A stretch of DNA of 64,000 nt from Clostridiales bacterium (GTDB lineage Bacteria > Bacillota > Clostridia > Christensenellales > Aristaeellaceae): positions 1 to 64,000 of the forward strand of contig SVHD01000004.1 of assembly GCA_015056015.1 (NCBI GenBank). Reading direction: 5' to 3'. Shown here piece by piece: positions 1 through 8,878 of the stretch (positions within the stretch are counted from its first letter, which is position 1; every line of letters begins with the position of its first letter). The position numbers and the translations under genes were made by a program. Under the pieces are notes generated by a model that was given only the letters and a program-made list of their open reading frames with translations, was not told the origin of the DNA and ran no database searches.

Positions 1-2
1 AT

Positions 3-1595
3 CCCCTGACCCGGAAATTATCCCAGACCTACGCCGAATCCACCGAAAAGGGCGTTTCCATGCTGCTTTCCGTGGACGCCGAAATGGCGGGCCGCGCCAA
101 GGAACTGCTGCTCAGCGATAGCTATACCCAGTTTGCCGATGCGGTTCGCAATACCCTGAAAAACGGCGGCCGGGTCATCTGGTCGGGCTGCGGCTCCTCC
201 GGGCGGCTTTGCATGCGTCTGGAAAATTCCTGGCGTCATGCCATGGATAAGCTGGCCCTTCTCCATCCCGAAAAAGCCGGATACTTTGAAGAAATGAAGG
301 GCCGGGTGGGCTCCATCATGACCGGCGGCGATTACGCCATCATCCGCGCCGTGGAATGCTTTGAGGATTCCACCAACCTGGGCTATAAGCAGGCGGAAGG
401 CTGGCAGCTGACGGAAAAGGATCTGCTGGTGGGCGTTACCGCTACCGGCGAAACCACCTCCATCCTGGGTTCCGCCCAGGGCGCGCTGGATGCGGGCGCC
501 GGCGTGTATATGCTGATCTGCTCCAATCCTGCGCCCATGCTGGAAAAAATGGAGCGGGTACGGAAAATATACACCCATCCCAACTGCAGCTATCTATTCC
601 TGCCCTGCGGCCCCATGGCGCTTACCGGCTCCACCCGCATGCAATCCTCCTCTTTTGAGCAATTGGCCGGCGCCATCGCCCTGGAAGACGCTATCTATGA
701 TCTGATGGCCGCCTGCGGCTATGCGGCCGCCCCCACCGATCACGCCTGGCATGGCAAGGCTTATGCCGATCTGATTGATCAGCTCTCCTCCAAAAAATCC
801 GTTTCCGCCATTGCCGATATGACCCGCCTGGAAGAAAGCGTTTATCGCGCCGGCAGTGTTTTGACCATGTATGCGGAAGAATACATGCTGGATGTGATGA
901 CCGATACCACCGAACGCCCCCCCACGTTCATGACCCCGCCTTTTACCTCCCTGGATATGCTGGATCAGCCCATGTCCTGGGCCTTTGTCAAGAATCCTTC
1001 CTGCGAAACCCGGGATGCCTGGCAGCGCTGCTTTGCCCGTCCTCTTCGCTGCATTGACTGGGACGGCGATCAATACCGCGCCCTGGGCCTGAGCCAGATG
1101 CAGATTGACCGCATCCCCCGGATTGACGATCAGGCGCTGGTGCGCTTCTGCATTGGCTGCGAGCCCCTGCCTGAACGGGAAAACAAGCCCGGCAGCCTGG
1201 CCATGTGGGTTGGGAAGGACGCCGCACCTGAATCCTTCCATACCCATGCCGCCCGCTATGGCCAGAAGACCGAATATACCCTTGATAACGCCGGCTTGAA
1301 TATCCCCGAAACCTGGATGGATATTTACGAGCATTTGGGCATGAAGATTTATCTCAATACCCTTTCCACCGGCGTCATGGCCAGCATGGGCCGCATTGAC
1401 GGCAACTGGATGACCTGCCTGGCCATGTCCAATAAAAAACTGATCGACCGCAGCGCCCGGATCGTGGCTGACGTTTGCAGTATTCCCTACGAGCAGGCCC
1501 TGGAAGAATGCTTCTATTCCAGCGCGCTGATCGAGGCCCAGAACGGACAAACGCCCCTCTCCCCCGCCCAGGAGGCCATTCGCCGCCTGAGCTGA
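3..1595 (+). CDS. SIS-domain protein of the MurQ / GCKR type, 5' end outside window
   Basis: The frame is open from the left edge (first full codon at 3), so the true start is probably upstream; the first internal ATG is at 60. A sugar-phosphate-binding SIS fold is indicated by GCGSSGRL near the start and VGVTATGETTS about 90 residues later, a layout typical of N-acetylmuramic acid 6-phosphate etherases and glucokinase-regulatory relatives. At more than 530 residues it is much longer than MurQ (about 300), so a second SIS-like half or an extra C-terminal domain is likely. The exact reaction is uncertain. The sialidase gene downstream fits an amino-sugar catabolic role. A strong terminator follows. 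Confidence 0.7.
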   Translation, partial: PLTRKLSQTYAESTEKGVSMLLSVDAEMAGRAKELLLSDSYTQFADAVRNTLKNGGRVIWSGCGSSGRLCMRLENSWRHAMDKLALLHPEKAGYFEEMKGRVGSIMTGGDYAIIRAVECFEDSTNLGYKQAEGWQLTEKDLLVGVTATGETTSILGSAQGALDAGAGVYMLICSNPAPMLEKMERVRKIYTHPNCSYLFLPCGPMALTGSTRMQSSSFEQLAGAIALEDAIYDLMAACGYAAAPTDHAWHGKAYADLIDQLSSKKSVSAIADMTRLEESVYRAGSVLTMYAEEYMLDVMTDTTERPPTFMTPPFTSLDMLDQPMSWAFVKNPSCETRDAWQRCFARPLRCIDWDGDQYRALGLSQMQIDRIPRIDDQALVRFCIGCEPLPERENKPGSLAMWVGKDAAPESFHTHAARYGQKTEYTLDNAGLNIPETWMDIYEHLGMKIYLNTLSTGVMASMGRIDGNWMTCLAMSNKKLIDRSARIVADVCSIPYEQALEECFYSSALIEAQNGQTPLSPAQEAIRRLS

Positions 1596-1609
1596 GCGAT
1601 GCCCCTTTC

Positions 1610-1641
1610 AGGCCCGTGAAAATGCATTCACGGGCCTTTTT
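1610..1641 (+). terminator. Rho-independent terminator after SIS gene
   Basis: An 11-bp perfect stem (AGGCCCGTGAA at 1610-1620 with its complement at 1627-1637) has a 6-nt loop and runs into a T tract, 15 bases after the stop codon. Confidence 0.85.
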
Positions 1642-1647
1642 CATATA

Positions 1648-1676
1648 TTGCTCTTTCTGCCTGGCTTTGGTATAAT
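1648..1676 (+). promoter_or_regulatory. Sigma-A promoter for sialidase gene
   Basis: TTGCTC (-35) and TATAAT (-10) are separated by 17 bp. TGG precedes the -10 as a partial extended element. It lies between the terminator and the sialidase ribosome binding site. Confidence 0.65.
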
Positions 1677-1702
1677 ACCTCCTGACATCAGGAAAGGAAC
1701 GC

Positions 1703-2749
1703 ATGCAAATGCTGACGCTTGAAGCTGAAAAAATCATTGCAAAAAAAGAGAGCAACGGGTACCGGGAATACCGGATTCCGGGTCTTCTTTGCCTGCAGGA
1801 TGCCATCTTTCTCGCCTATGAAGCCCGGGCCGAGGAAACCGGAGATTGGGGCGATATTGACGTGGCGGTTCTGCGCTTATCGCCGGATGGAGAATTGCAG
1901 CAGGTGCTGAAAATCGGAAAATCTCATCTGCCCAAAGACGGCACCATGCGCACCTGGAATAATCCCACCCTGATTCCGGATGGAAATCGCATTCATCTGA
2001 TCTATCATCAGAATTATGAACGCGCCTTTATCGTTTCCAGTGAAAATCAGGGCGACAGCTGGTCCGTACCCCGGGAAATCACCGCTGCCTACCGGGAATT
2101 TCCTTTTTCCTGGAATGTATGCGCCACCGGCCCCGGCCATGGCCTGCAAATGAAAAATGGGCGGCTGATCGCCCCCATATGGCTGGCCAGCGGGAATTTG
2201 CGCCCGGATGGCACAAGGGAACATATGCCCTCTGTTTCCGGCTGCATTTTCAGCGATGACCACGGGGAAACCTGGCATGCCGGGGCCATGACCCAGGGCA
2301 TTACCGACGCCAATGAAACCAGCGCCGCCCTGCTGCCCGATGGGCGGCTGCTCTTCAACATCCGCAACCGCAATGAAAAAATGCGCCGGATGCTGGCGCT
2401 TTCCTCCGATGGCGGGGAAACCTTTGATCGCATCTGGACGGCAGAGGATTTAGTGGATCCCCGCTGTTTTGGCGGCATGGATCAGGCTGCTCAGGGCGAT
2501 GTTTTCTTTGTCAATTGCCATTGCGAAAATGCGCGGACGAATCTGACCCTGCAAAAAACCGATAATGCCGGGGAAACCTGGCAGATCATCCAGGAAATTG
2601 ATTTCCTGGGCGGCTATGCCGATCTGGGACTGCATCAGGGAAAATCCTGTATTTTCTACGAACGTTATTCCCCGGAGCGGCATATCGTGGATGAATTGGT
2701 ATTGAAAATCTTCCGGCAGCAAGAAGCGCTGTCAAAACCAATGAAATGA
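1703..2749 (+). CDS. Sialidase (exo-alpha-sialidase / BNR-repeat family)
   Basis: This is a 348-residue six-bladed propeller candidate. YRIPGL near residue 26 corresponds to the (F/Y)RIP arginine motif of sialidases. Asp-box-like repeats are visible as SSENQGDSW, SDDHGETW, SSDGGETF and TDNAGETW. The expected role is release of terminal sialic acid. No signal peptide is present (it begins MQMLTLEAEK), so the enzyme should work in the cytosol on imported sialosides. GGAAAGG lies about 7 bases before the ATG; a second ATG at 1709 is also possible. The DMT-family transporter begins 10 bases after its stop, suggesting co-transcription. Broader BNR hydrolase specificity cannot be excluded. Confidence 0.8.
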   Translation: MQMLTLEAEKIIAKKESNGYREYRIPGLLCLQDAIFLAYEARAEETGDWGDIDVAVLRLSPDGELQQVLKIGKSHLPKDGTMRTWNNPTLIPDGNRIHLIYHQNYERAFIVSSENQGDSWSVPREITAAYREFPFSWNVCATGPGHGLQMKNGRLIAPIWLASGNLRPDGTREHMPSVSGCIFSDDHGETWHAGAMTQGITDANETSAALLPDGRLLFNIRNRNEKMRRMLALSSDGGETFDRIWTAEDLVDPRCFGGMDQAAQGDVFFVNCHCENARTNLTLQKTDNAGETWQIIQEIDFLGGYADLGLHQGKSCIFYERYSPERHIVDELVLKIFRQQEALSKPMK

Positions 2750-2759
2750 GGCATGTAAA

Positions 2760-3635
2760 ATGAATCCTGCCAAGCGCAGGGGCGTGGTCTTTGCCATTCT
2801 GGCGGCCGCCTTTTATGCCCTGAATTCCCCCTTATCCAAATTGCTTCTGCAATCCATCCCGCCCACCATGATGGCGGCCTTCCTGTATCTGGGGGCCGGC
2901 CTTGGCATGGCTGTATTGCAGGCCATCCAGCAAAAAAAAGGCACGGTCAAGGAGCAAAAGCTCACCCGGAAGGAATTGCCCTATACCCTGGGCATGATTT
3001 TTCTGGATATCGCCGCGCCCATCTTTCTGATGCTTGGCATCACCCGCACATCCGCCGCCAGTGCATCCCTGCTGAATAATTTTGAAATCGTGGCCACTTC
3101 CCTGATTGCGCTGCTGATTTTCAAGGAAGCCATCTCTAAAAAGCTCTGGCTGGGCATTTTTCTGGTGACCCTCTCCAGCATCATCCTCTCCCTGCAGGAT
3201 GCCGAGGGCCTTTCCTTTTCCGCCGGTTCCCTGTTCGTGCTGGCGGCGTGCGTATGCTGGGGCTTTGAAAATAATTGCACCCGCATGCTTTCCAGCAAAA
3301 ATCCGGTGCAGATCGTGGTCATCAAGGGCATTTTTTCCGGTCTTGGTTCCCTGATTGTTTCCATGCTTCTGGGGGAAAGTTTCCCCGGCGTCTGGCCGCT
3401 TCTTCTGGCCCTGCTGCTGGGCTTTGTGGCCTATGGCCTTTCCATCGTCTTTTATATTTACGCCCAGCGTGAATTGGGCGCCGCAAAAACCAGCGCCTAT
3501 TACGCCATTGCCCCCTTTATCGGCGCGGCGCTTTCCCTGGTGATTTTTACCGAAATTCCCTCTCTCTATTTCCTTATCGCCCTGGTGATCATGATTGCAG
3601 GCACCTGGGTGGTAACCATCGCAGATCAGGCCTGA
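2760..3635 (+). CDS. DMT superfamily (EamA-type) transporter
   Basis: This 291-residue protein is almost entirely hydrophobic, with about ten predicted transmembrane helices in two similar halves, as in EamA/RhaT-like drug/metabolite transporters. It starts 10 bases after the sialidase stop and probably shares its promoter. Position suggests transport of a sugar-acid or amino sugar, but substrate cannot be read from sequence. It ends at a bidirectional terminator shared with the convergent beta-helix gene. Confidence 0.8.
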   Translation: MNPAKRRGVVFAILAAAFYALNSPLSKLLLQSIPPTMMAAFLYLGAGLGMAVLQAIQQKKGTVKEQKLTRKELPYTLGMIFLDIAAPIFLMLGITRTSAASASLLNNFEIVATSLIALLIFKEAISKKLWLGIFLVTLSSIILSLQDAEGLSFSAGSLFVLAACVCWGFENNCTRMLSSKNPVQIVVIKGIFSGLGSLIVSMLLGESFPGVWPLLLALLLGFVAYGLSIVFYIYAQRELGAAKTSAYYAIAPFIGAALSLVIFTEIPSLYFLIALVIMIAGTWVVTIADQA

Positions 3636-3650
3636 TGTACGGGTAAAATA

Positions 3651-3683
3651 AAAATGCGGGAGAATTATTTTCTCCCGCATTTT
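3651..3683. terminator. Bidirectional terminator between convergent genes
   Basis: A 14-bp perfect stem (3651-3664 with 3670-3683) has a 5-nt loop. It is flanked by A and T runs, so it can serve both the transporter on plus and the beta-helix gene on minus. Confidence 0.9.
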
Positions 3684-5192
3684 TTATTCCGTTTCCTCCA
3701 GAATGCAGATTTTCGCATTCTGATCCTCCAGGGTTTCCCGAATCGTCTTTTCAATCTTTTCATCGAAATAGAGGATCGGGGGCTCGCCCTGCTCCTTGCC
3801 GCCGTATTGGCCCAGCATGCCGCCACGGTGCTGGATATAAATATTTCCATCCATATCCGGGCAGCTTTCCTGCTTTTGAGCCACCAGATGCAGCATCCGG
3901 CAGGCGCAGCGATCAAAGATATTTTCCTTCACCCGATAATTCTTTGCATTGTTCACATAGCTCCAGCCCTTGATGAGGGCGGGGGTATCGGTGTTATGCC
4001 GCTGCTGACCCCAGCCATAGCCGGAATTGCGCAAAATATTGCCCTGCATCAGGATATCATCCATATAGCTTTGCTGATCCCCCTGATTCATATCCAGGAA
4101 ATATTCAATGGCATAGACGCAATTTTCCACCAGATTTTTTTCGTAACGCACCTTTTCCATGGTATATTTTTTCCCATTGGTGGTGATCTGATGGGTAATG
4201 CCCGCGTCATAGCACTGATAGATATGGCAATGGGAAACCAGATAATCCTCGCATCCGCCATAAATTTCCACGCCGTTGCCAAAGCGGGTAACCGTGCCCC
4301 GGCCGCCCTGGGGATAATTAGGGTCGGTGCCAAAGTAATGCTGAATGGTGCCTCCGATCCAGCCAATTTCGCAATTGGTTACATGCAGGCCCTTCACATG
4401 CCCGCCGGCTGCAATGGCATGCAAACCGATATATTTTAAGCACAGATTATCAATGCGCACATTTTCATCATTTCCCACCTGGAACATAGGCCGCCGGGGC
4501 AGGGCCTCCACGGAAGCAAAAATCTCCCCGGGATTGCCCTGATCGCAGCGCAGATATAAATCCCCCAGGCTTTTTTCCCCCATTTCGGGGATGGGAAAAT
4601 CCATACCCTTGGAAGGCGTGGTGGTAAGAATATCATCAAAATACCAGAAAATATCCAGATCCCGCTGCATTTCCTCCGCCATATCAAAAAGCCTGCTTTC
4701 ATCATTCCGGCAGACAAATTTGCCCCCGATATAGGAGGGAATCAGCTTATAGCTGTGCCGCTTTCCTTCATTGAATACCAGCGTGCCGGGATCCAGAATC
4801 TTTTCCTTCATTTTCCAGATGTGATGCTCCGCATCCCAGATTTCCCATAAATCGGGATCGGCCAGATCCTTATCCCAGCCATAAAGCCGGGGCTTTTTCC
4901 CCTGGCCATAGGCGCCGTAGGCAACCCCGGGCCTGGTTTTCACCATGCCCCGGAAAAGATCGCCCCGGCGGAACAGCACCCCATCCCCGGGCAAAAGAGG
5001 GGCTTCCGATACTTTTTTCAGGCTTTTCCATGCGCTTTCCCGGCTTTTTCCATCGTTTTCATCACAGCCATCCTGGCTGACATAATAGATTGTTCCCTGA
5101 ATATTCAATTGATCCGCCGCAGCGCGAATCATTCCACGCAGGCATTCCGCCCGAAAATCCATTTCCTGCAAAAAATCCGGATAAATTGTCAT
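3684..5192 (-). CDS. Right-handed parallel beta-helix protein
   Basis: The 502-residue protein opens with a YYVSQDGCDENDGKS segment near residue 36, the usual entry to parallel beta-helix carbohydrate enzymes. Short repeated strands rich in G, N, V and I follow (for example NVRIDNLCLKYIG and NGVEIYGGCEDYLVSHCHIY). Such folds include pectate-lyase-like and glycan-cleaving enzymes. There is no signal peptide, so it probably acts on intracellular oligosaccharides. A catalytic triad could not be assigned. It has its own promoter upstream and a terminator immediately after the stop. Confidence 0.7.
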   Translation of the reverse strand: MTIYPDFLQEMDFRAECLRGMIRAAADQLNIQGTIYYVSQDGCDENDGKSRESAWKSLKKVSEAPLLPGDGVLFRRGDLFRGMVKTRPGVAYGAYGQGKKPRLYGWDKDLADPDLWEIWDAEHHIWKMKEKILDPGTLVFNEGKRHSYKLIPSYIGGKFVCRNDESRLFDMAEEMQRDLDIFWYFDDILTTTPSKGMDFPIPEMGEKSLGDLYLRCDQGNPGEIFASVEALPRRPMFQVGNDENVRIDNLCLKYIGLHAIAAGGHVKGLHVTNCEIGWIGGTIQHYFGTDPNYPQGGRGTVTRFGNGVEIYGGCEDYLVSHCHIYQCYDAGITHQITTNGKKYTMEKVRYEKNLVENCVYAIEYFLDMNQGDQQSYMDDILMQGNILRNSGYGWGQQRHNTDTPALIKGWSYVNNAKNYRVKENIFDRCACRMLHLVAQKQESCPDMDGNIYIQHRGGMLGQYGGKEQGEPPILYFDEKIEKTIRETLEDQNAKICILEETE

Positions 5193-5229
5193 ATGAATAA
5201 TTTCCTTTCCCTAAAATCTCCTTTTATTT

Positions 5230-5258
5230 ATTGTATCAAAAAAGGCATTTCATAGCAA
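5230..5258 (-). promoter_or_regulatory. Promoter for beta-helix gene
   Basis: On the minus strand TTGCTA (-35) and TACAAT (-10) are separated by 17 bp, about 40 bases before the start codon. Confidence 0.6.
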
Positions 5259-5262
5259 GAAA

Positions 5263-5292
5263 AAACGCCGCTTTCCCGAAAAAGCGGCGTTT
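5263..5292 (-). terminator. Terminator of PHP-domain gene
   Basis: A 12-bp perfect stem (5263-5274 with 5281-5292) has a 6-nt loop. It is followed on the minus strand by a T run, 14 bases after the PHP stop codon. Confidence 0.85.
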
Positions 5293-5305
5293 CTTTTTCC
5301 GAAAT

Positions 5306-6343
5306 TTACTTCGGCAGAATTTCATCCATCCAATAGGCGCGGGTATGGGCAACCTTCCTGTCAAAGCCCGTTACCGTTACCCGTACATAGGGATCGGGAT
5401 CCCCTTCAATCAGCGGGAAGCAGGCATGATTGATGGGCCCGCCATCCTTGCCAAAATAGGCAAAGCCATGGCGGCGGCCGGTAGCAAAATCAATCTTCAG
5501 CGCATCATCGCAGGTAACGCAGATTTTCCCGTCTTCATACCATAATTCATGAATTTTCGGGCCCTGGGAAGCATAATAATCGCCCTTTTTCAGCGCCTGC
5601 ATCAATGAAGCATAATCCAGCTTTTCCGCCTTGATCATGGCAAAACCGCCAAAGCTGTCCCATGCCTGCGGATCCCGATTATGATTATCATCCGATGCCA
5701 CGCAGCCAATGCGCTTTCCCTTGCGCAGCAATTGCTCATACACATGGGGATTGTAATCATCAAAACCTTCGCAGAAAGAACTGTGATTATAAATTTCAAA
5801 GGCGTCAAAATCATTGTAGGCAAGATAGGTTTCCGGATTTTCCAGAGACCAGGTGGGATGATTATAGGTCGTAAAAAACCCTTTTTCTTTCAGCAGCTTC
5901 AGCGTCTTATTCACGCATTCCACACTGTATTCGTAATGGTAATCCGGCTGGCTTTCATCGAATTTCACCAGATGCTTATTGGTGGTGGCCACCCGGCCCA
6001 GGGGTTTATTCCGATTCCAGCAGGGATGCAGATGATTCATCGGATCCTCGGCAATGGCGCATACATGGCATACCTTCATATGCCGCCAGGGATAAATTTC
6101 CCAATCCTCATGATCGCTGTCAAAGGAGAGCTCCACCCCGTTGAGGGCCACAAAATGATCATCCGTCAGATCATTATGGGGAATATATACCTCATGATCG
6201 GTAAATGCCACGGCAGAATAGCCCTCCGCCATATACATTTCCTTGATTTCCGCCGGGGATTTGGCCCCATCCGAGCAGGTGGAATGGCAATGCAAATTGG
6301 CCTTATAAAAATTTCCCGCCTGAGGCAGCAGATATTTTTTCAT
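5306..6343 (-). CDS. PHP-domain phosphoesterase (paralog 1)
   Basis: The ATG at 6343 is chosen because AAGGAG lies about 9 bases before it; an upstream in-frame ATG at 6376 has no site. The 345-residue protein carries PHP metal-binding motifs: NLHCHSTCSDG near residue 17, TDHE, and YNHPTW in the middle. PHP proteins are metal-dependent phosphoesterases that include histidinol phosphatase and nucleoside or sugar phosphate hydrolases. The substrate here is unknown. A close paralog lies at 7749-8762 beyond the radical-SAM gene, sharing the motif order and the KANLHCHST opening. Confidence 0.75.
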   Translation of the reverse strand: MKKYLLPQAGNFYKANLHCHSTCSDGAKSPAEIKEMYMAEGYSAVAFTDHEVYIPHNDLTDDHFVALNGVELSFDSDHEDWEIYPWRHMKVCHVCAIAEDPMNHLHPCWNRNKPLGRVATTNKHLVKFDESQPDYHYEYSVECVNKTLKLLKEKGFFTTYNHPTWSLENPETYLAYNDFDAFEIYNHSSFCEGFDDYNPHVYEQLLRKGKRIGCVASDDNHNRDPQAWDSFGGFAMIKAEKLDYASLMQALKKGDYYASQGPKIHELWYEDGKICVTCDDALKIDFATGRRHGFAYFGKDGGPINHACFPLIEGDPDPYVRVTVTGFDRKVAHTRAYWMDEILPK

Positions 6344-6393
6344 GGATTTCCAACTCCTTATATCCAATCGTTTCATCGTCCGATGCTTTTATT

Positions 6394-6423
6394 ATTATAT
6401 AATCCCGCCCGCATCCATTTCAA
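6394..6423 (-). promoter_or_regulatory. Promoter for PHP paralog 1
   Basis: Minus-strand TTGAAA and TATAAT are separated by 18 bp, upstream of the chosen ATG. Confidence 0.65.
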
Positions 6424-6439
6424 GGGCAATACAAAAAAA

Positions 6440-6460
6440 CGGAGGATTTTCCATCCTCCG
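6440..6460 (-). terminator. Terminator of radical-SAM gene
   Basis: An 8-bp stem (CGGAGGAT with its complement) has a 5-nt loop and is followed on the minus strand by seven Ts. It lies just after the radical-SAM stop. Confidence 0.8.
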
Positions 6461-6466
6461 CTTTGC

Positions 6467-7591
6467 TTATAATACGATATCCCCCGGCCGATAGCCATAG
6501 GGCAATTCCTCTTCCTCCACAAACTGGAAATCCGGATCCCGGAGCACCGGCAGGAAGGCCTCAAAGGGGGTGCGGGTAAATTCACAGCCATAGCTGCTGG
6601 CGCCGAACCAGCCCCCTTCCTTGGCCTTCAGATTCAGATCCCTGGCAAACTTGGTATGATTGGAGCAATCATGCACCACGATGGGCCAGTTTTCTTCATC
6701 CGCCATTTTCATGAATTGCAGGGTCAAATCCCGGCTCCAAATGGGAGAAAGATAGCCCTGCCGGGCAATATACATATTTTCTCCCAGATAATTTTCCAGA
6801 TTGTTGGGATTCAGATGCAGTTCGGCGCAATTGATGTAATCAAAGCCGGTAGAAAGAATCTGATCCTTTTTCTTCAGGAAAGTCTGAAAGAAAGAAGGGG
6901 TCATGGGGGTTTCAATGCCCACATAGGAGATATATTTCCTGGCGATCTTCATATTTTCGATCACCTTATCCGCGCAATTGCTGGCGCCCAGATTAAAGCG
7001 CAGTTCATCCAGCCCGCTTTCCCCCAGCTTTTTCAGGGATTCCTCCGTGGCCAGCAGCCCATTGGTATACAGATGCTGATGAATGCCGGCTTCATGGAAT
7101 TTTTTAATCACGCCATAGTATTTTTCAATTTCCATGAAGGGCTCCAGATACACATAGGAAATGCCGGTGGGCTTATCATAGATGGAAAGCAGCAGATTCA
7201 GATCCTCTTCATAGAATTTGGTGCCGCCGATTTCCCACATGCCCTCGCCGATGGGGGGAATCGCATCCAATTCTCCATAATTATAGCAGAAGGGGCACTG
7301 GATATTGCAGCGATTGGTTTTGCGGATGGCGCTCAGCCCCGTGCCCAGCAGGCAGGAACGGCAGCCCCTGGGGAAGTTTTCTTCCTTCCCCACGAAATAG
7401 GTTCTGTTCTGCAGATTTTTCAGATGCGGGATTTCCGCCATCATCTGCTTTCTTCTTTTTTCCACCGCCCGTTCAATCTGGGCAAATACCGCATATACAA
7501 TTTCCTGCTGCCGATTTCCGATTCCTTCCTCTTCCGGCAGCTGGGCAAAAAATTCAAACCACATCAGGGCGTCTTTCTTGGAAATTTTCAT
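6467..7591 (-). CDS. Radical SAM protein
   Basis: The ATG at 7591 has GGAGG 8 bases upstream, favouring a 374-residue product over the longer frame. CNIQCPFC near residue 104 is the CX3CX2C motif that binds the SAM-cleaving 4Fe-4S cluster. Two further Cys in CRSC precede it and could bind an additional metal or cluster. The rest resembles a partial TIM barrel (for example YVYLEPFME and LYTNGLLA). The reaction is not identifiable. It lies between two PHP-phosphoesterase paralogs and diverges from the second. Confidence 0.75.
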   Translation of the reverse strand: MKISKKDALMWFEFFAQLPEEEGIGNRQQEIVYAVFAQIERAVEKRRKQMMAEIPHLKNLQNRTYFVGKEENFPRGCRSCLLGTGLSAIRKTNRCNIQCPFCYNYGELDAIPPIGEGMWEIGGTKFYEEDLNLLLSIYDKPTGISYVYLEPFMEIEKYYGVIKKFHEAGIHQHLYTNGLLATEESLKKLGESGLDELRFNLGASNCADKVIENMKIARKYISYVGIETPMTPSFFQTFLKKKDQILSTGFDYINCAELHLNPNNLENYLGENMYIARQGYLSPIWSRDLTLQFMKMADEENWPIVVHDCSNHTKFARDLNLKAKEGGWFGASSYGCEFTRTPFEAFLPVLRDPDFQFVEEEELPYGYRPGDIVL

Positions 7592-7638
7592 CTTCCGTTC
7601 CTCCGGATCCATCCTTGATCGCAAAATTATGCATTTTT

Positions 7639-7667
7639 ATTATAGCACAACCGGGATCGAATGGCAA
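7639..7667 (-). promoter_or_regulatory. Promoter for radical-SAM gene
   Basis: Minus-strand TTGCCA and TATAAT have a 17-bp spacer. The site is back to back with the plus-strand promoter at 7687. Confidence 0.7.
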
Positions 7668-7686
7668 TTCCATGCTTCCGCCCGCC

Positions 7687-7715
7687 TTGACAAAGCATTA
7701 TTTCATGCTTATACT
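7687..7715 (+). promoter_or_regulatory. Promoter for PHP paralog 2
   Basis: TTGACA and TATACT are separated by 17 bp, about 35 bases before the start codon. Confidence 0.75.
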
Positions 7716-7748
7716 AAACAGGAACATACGAAAGGCGGTGAATTCCTC

Positions 7749-8762
7749 ATGTATCTGATTTCGCCGAATCAAAAGCAATACAAAGCCAACCTCCATTGCC
7801 ATTCTACCCTTTCCGACGGCAAAAAGACCCCGGAAGAGCTGAAGGAAATGTATCGTGCCCATGGGTATCAGATTCTTGCCATCACCGATCATGAAGTGCC
7901 CAAAAGCCACACCGATATGACCGAAGATGATTTCCTGATGCTCACCGGCTATGAATGCTATATCCGGGATAACCCCACCGGCACCTATGACCTTTACGGC
8001 CAGGAAGTGCATCTGAATCTCTTTGCCCGGGATCCCCGGAACGAAACCATGATCTGCCCCCATGAACCCTACATCAAATATATCAAGCCCGAGGATCGGC
8101 CCCGCCTCATCTGCGCCGGTTCTGCCCGGCCCCGGGAATATACCCGGGAATATATCGCCGAATATCTGAAAACCGCCCGGGAAAACGGCTATCTGGTTTC
8201 CTATAATCATCCCGTCTGGTCCATGGAAAATGAAGAGGATATTCTGGCCCAGGATGGCTATTTCAGCCTGGAAATCGTCAATTACAGCGCTTTCCTGCTC
8301 AATCATCTGGAAAACAACGGCGCGCTGTATGATAAGATGCTCCGTTCCGGCAAGCGCATATTCTGCCACGCTGCGGATGATAACCACAATAAATTCCCCG
8401 AAGATCACCCCGAATGTGATTCCTTCGGCGGCTTTACCATGATTCTTGCCGAGGATCTTTCCTACGATTCCGTCATTCATGCCATGGAAAAGGGCGAAAT
8501 GTATGCCAGCATGGGCCCTGTTTTCAATGAAATCACCTTTGACGGGGAAAACCTGCATATTGAATGCTCCCCCGCCCGGCATATCTTTGCCTACACCGGC
8601 AGCAAATCCCCCCGCCATCTGCATACCCTGCCCGGCGAGGAAGTGACCAGCGCCGATTTCGTAATCGATCCCAGGGCCACCTACGTCCGCGTGGCCGTGG
8701 TGGATGCCGAGGGCCGCATGGCCTGCACCCGGGGCTTTTTCCGGGATGAATTGAATCAATAA
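7749..8762 (+). CDS. PHP-domain phosphoesterase (paralog 2)
   Basis: The start at 7749 follows AAAGGCGGTGA and lies downstream of the promoter, so the longer open frame beginning at 7578 is not used. The 337-residue product has NLHCHSTLSDG near residue 14, TDHE near residue 51 and YNHPVW further on, matching paralog 1 in motif order and length. It should be a metal-dependent phosphoesterase with unknown substrate. Dispersed element R1 begins 3 bases after its stop codon. Confidence 0.75.
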   Translation: MYLISPNQKQYKANLHCHSTLSDGKKTPEELKEMYRAHGYQILAITDHEVPKSHTDMTEDDFLMLTGYECYIRDNPTGTYDLYGQEVHLNLFARDPRNETMICPHEPYIKYIKPEDRPRLICAGSARPREYTREYIAEYLKTARENGYLVSYNHPVWSMENEEDILAQDGYFSLEIVNYSAFLLNHLENNGALYDKMLRSGKRIFCHAADDNHNKFPEDHPECDSFGGFTMILAEDLSYDSVIHAMEKGEMYASMGPVFNEITFDGENLHIECSPARHIFAYTGSKSPRHLHTLPGEEVTSADFVIDPRATYVRVAVVDAEGRMACTRGFFRDELNQ

Positions 8763-8765
8763 TTT

Positions 8766-8870
8766 ATGGGGGAGGAATTCTTTGTTGCCAAAGAGTTCCT
8801 CCCCCATGCCCCCTCCAAGAAAGCGATTCGGAAAACAATATATTTTTTCTTATTATCCTGAATGCCCGTG
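8766..8870 (+). repeat. Dispersed two-stem element R1
   Basis: Stem 1 is 8766-8807: about 18 bp ending in TTCTTTG, loop TTGC, then CAAAGA with one mismatch. A CCCCCTCCAAGAAAGC box follows at 8809-8824. Stem 2 pairs CGG (8829-8831) with CCG (8866-8868), spanning 40 nt. A short GCCC-GTG-GGGC hairpin with six Ts at its end could terminate transcription. It shares its order and spacing with R2 to R6. Confidence 0.7.
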
Positions 8871-8878
8871 GGGCTTTT

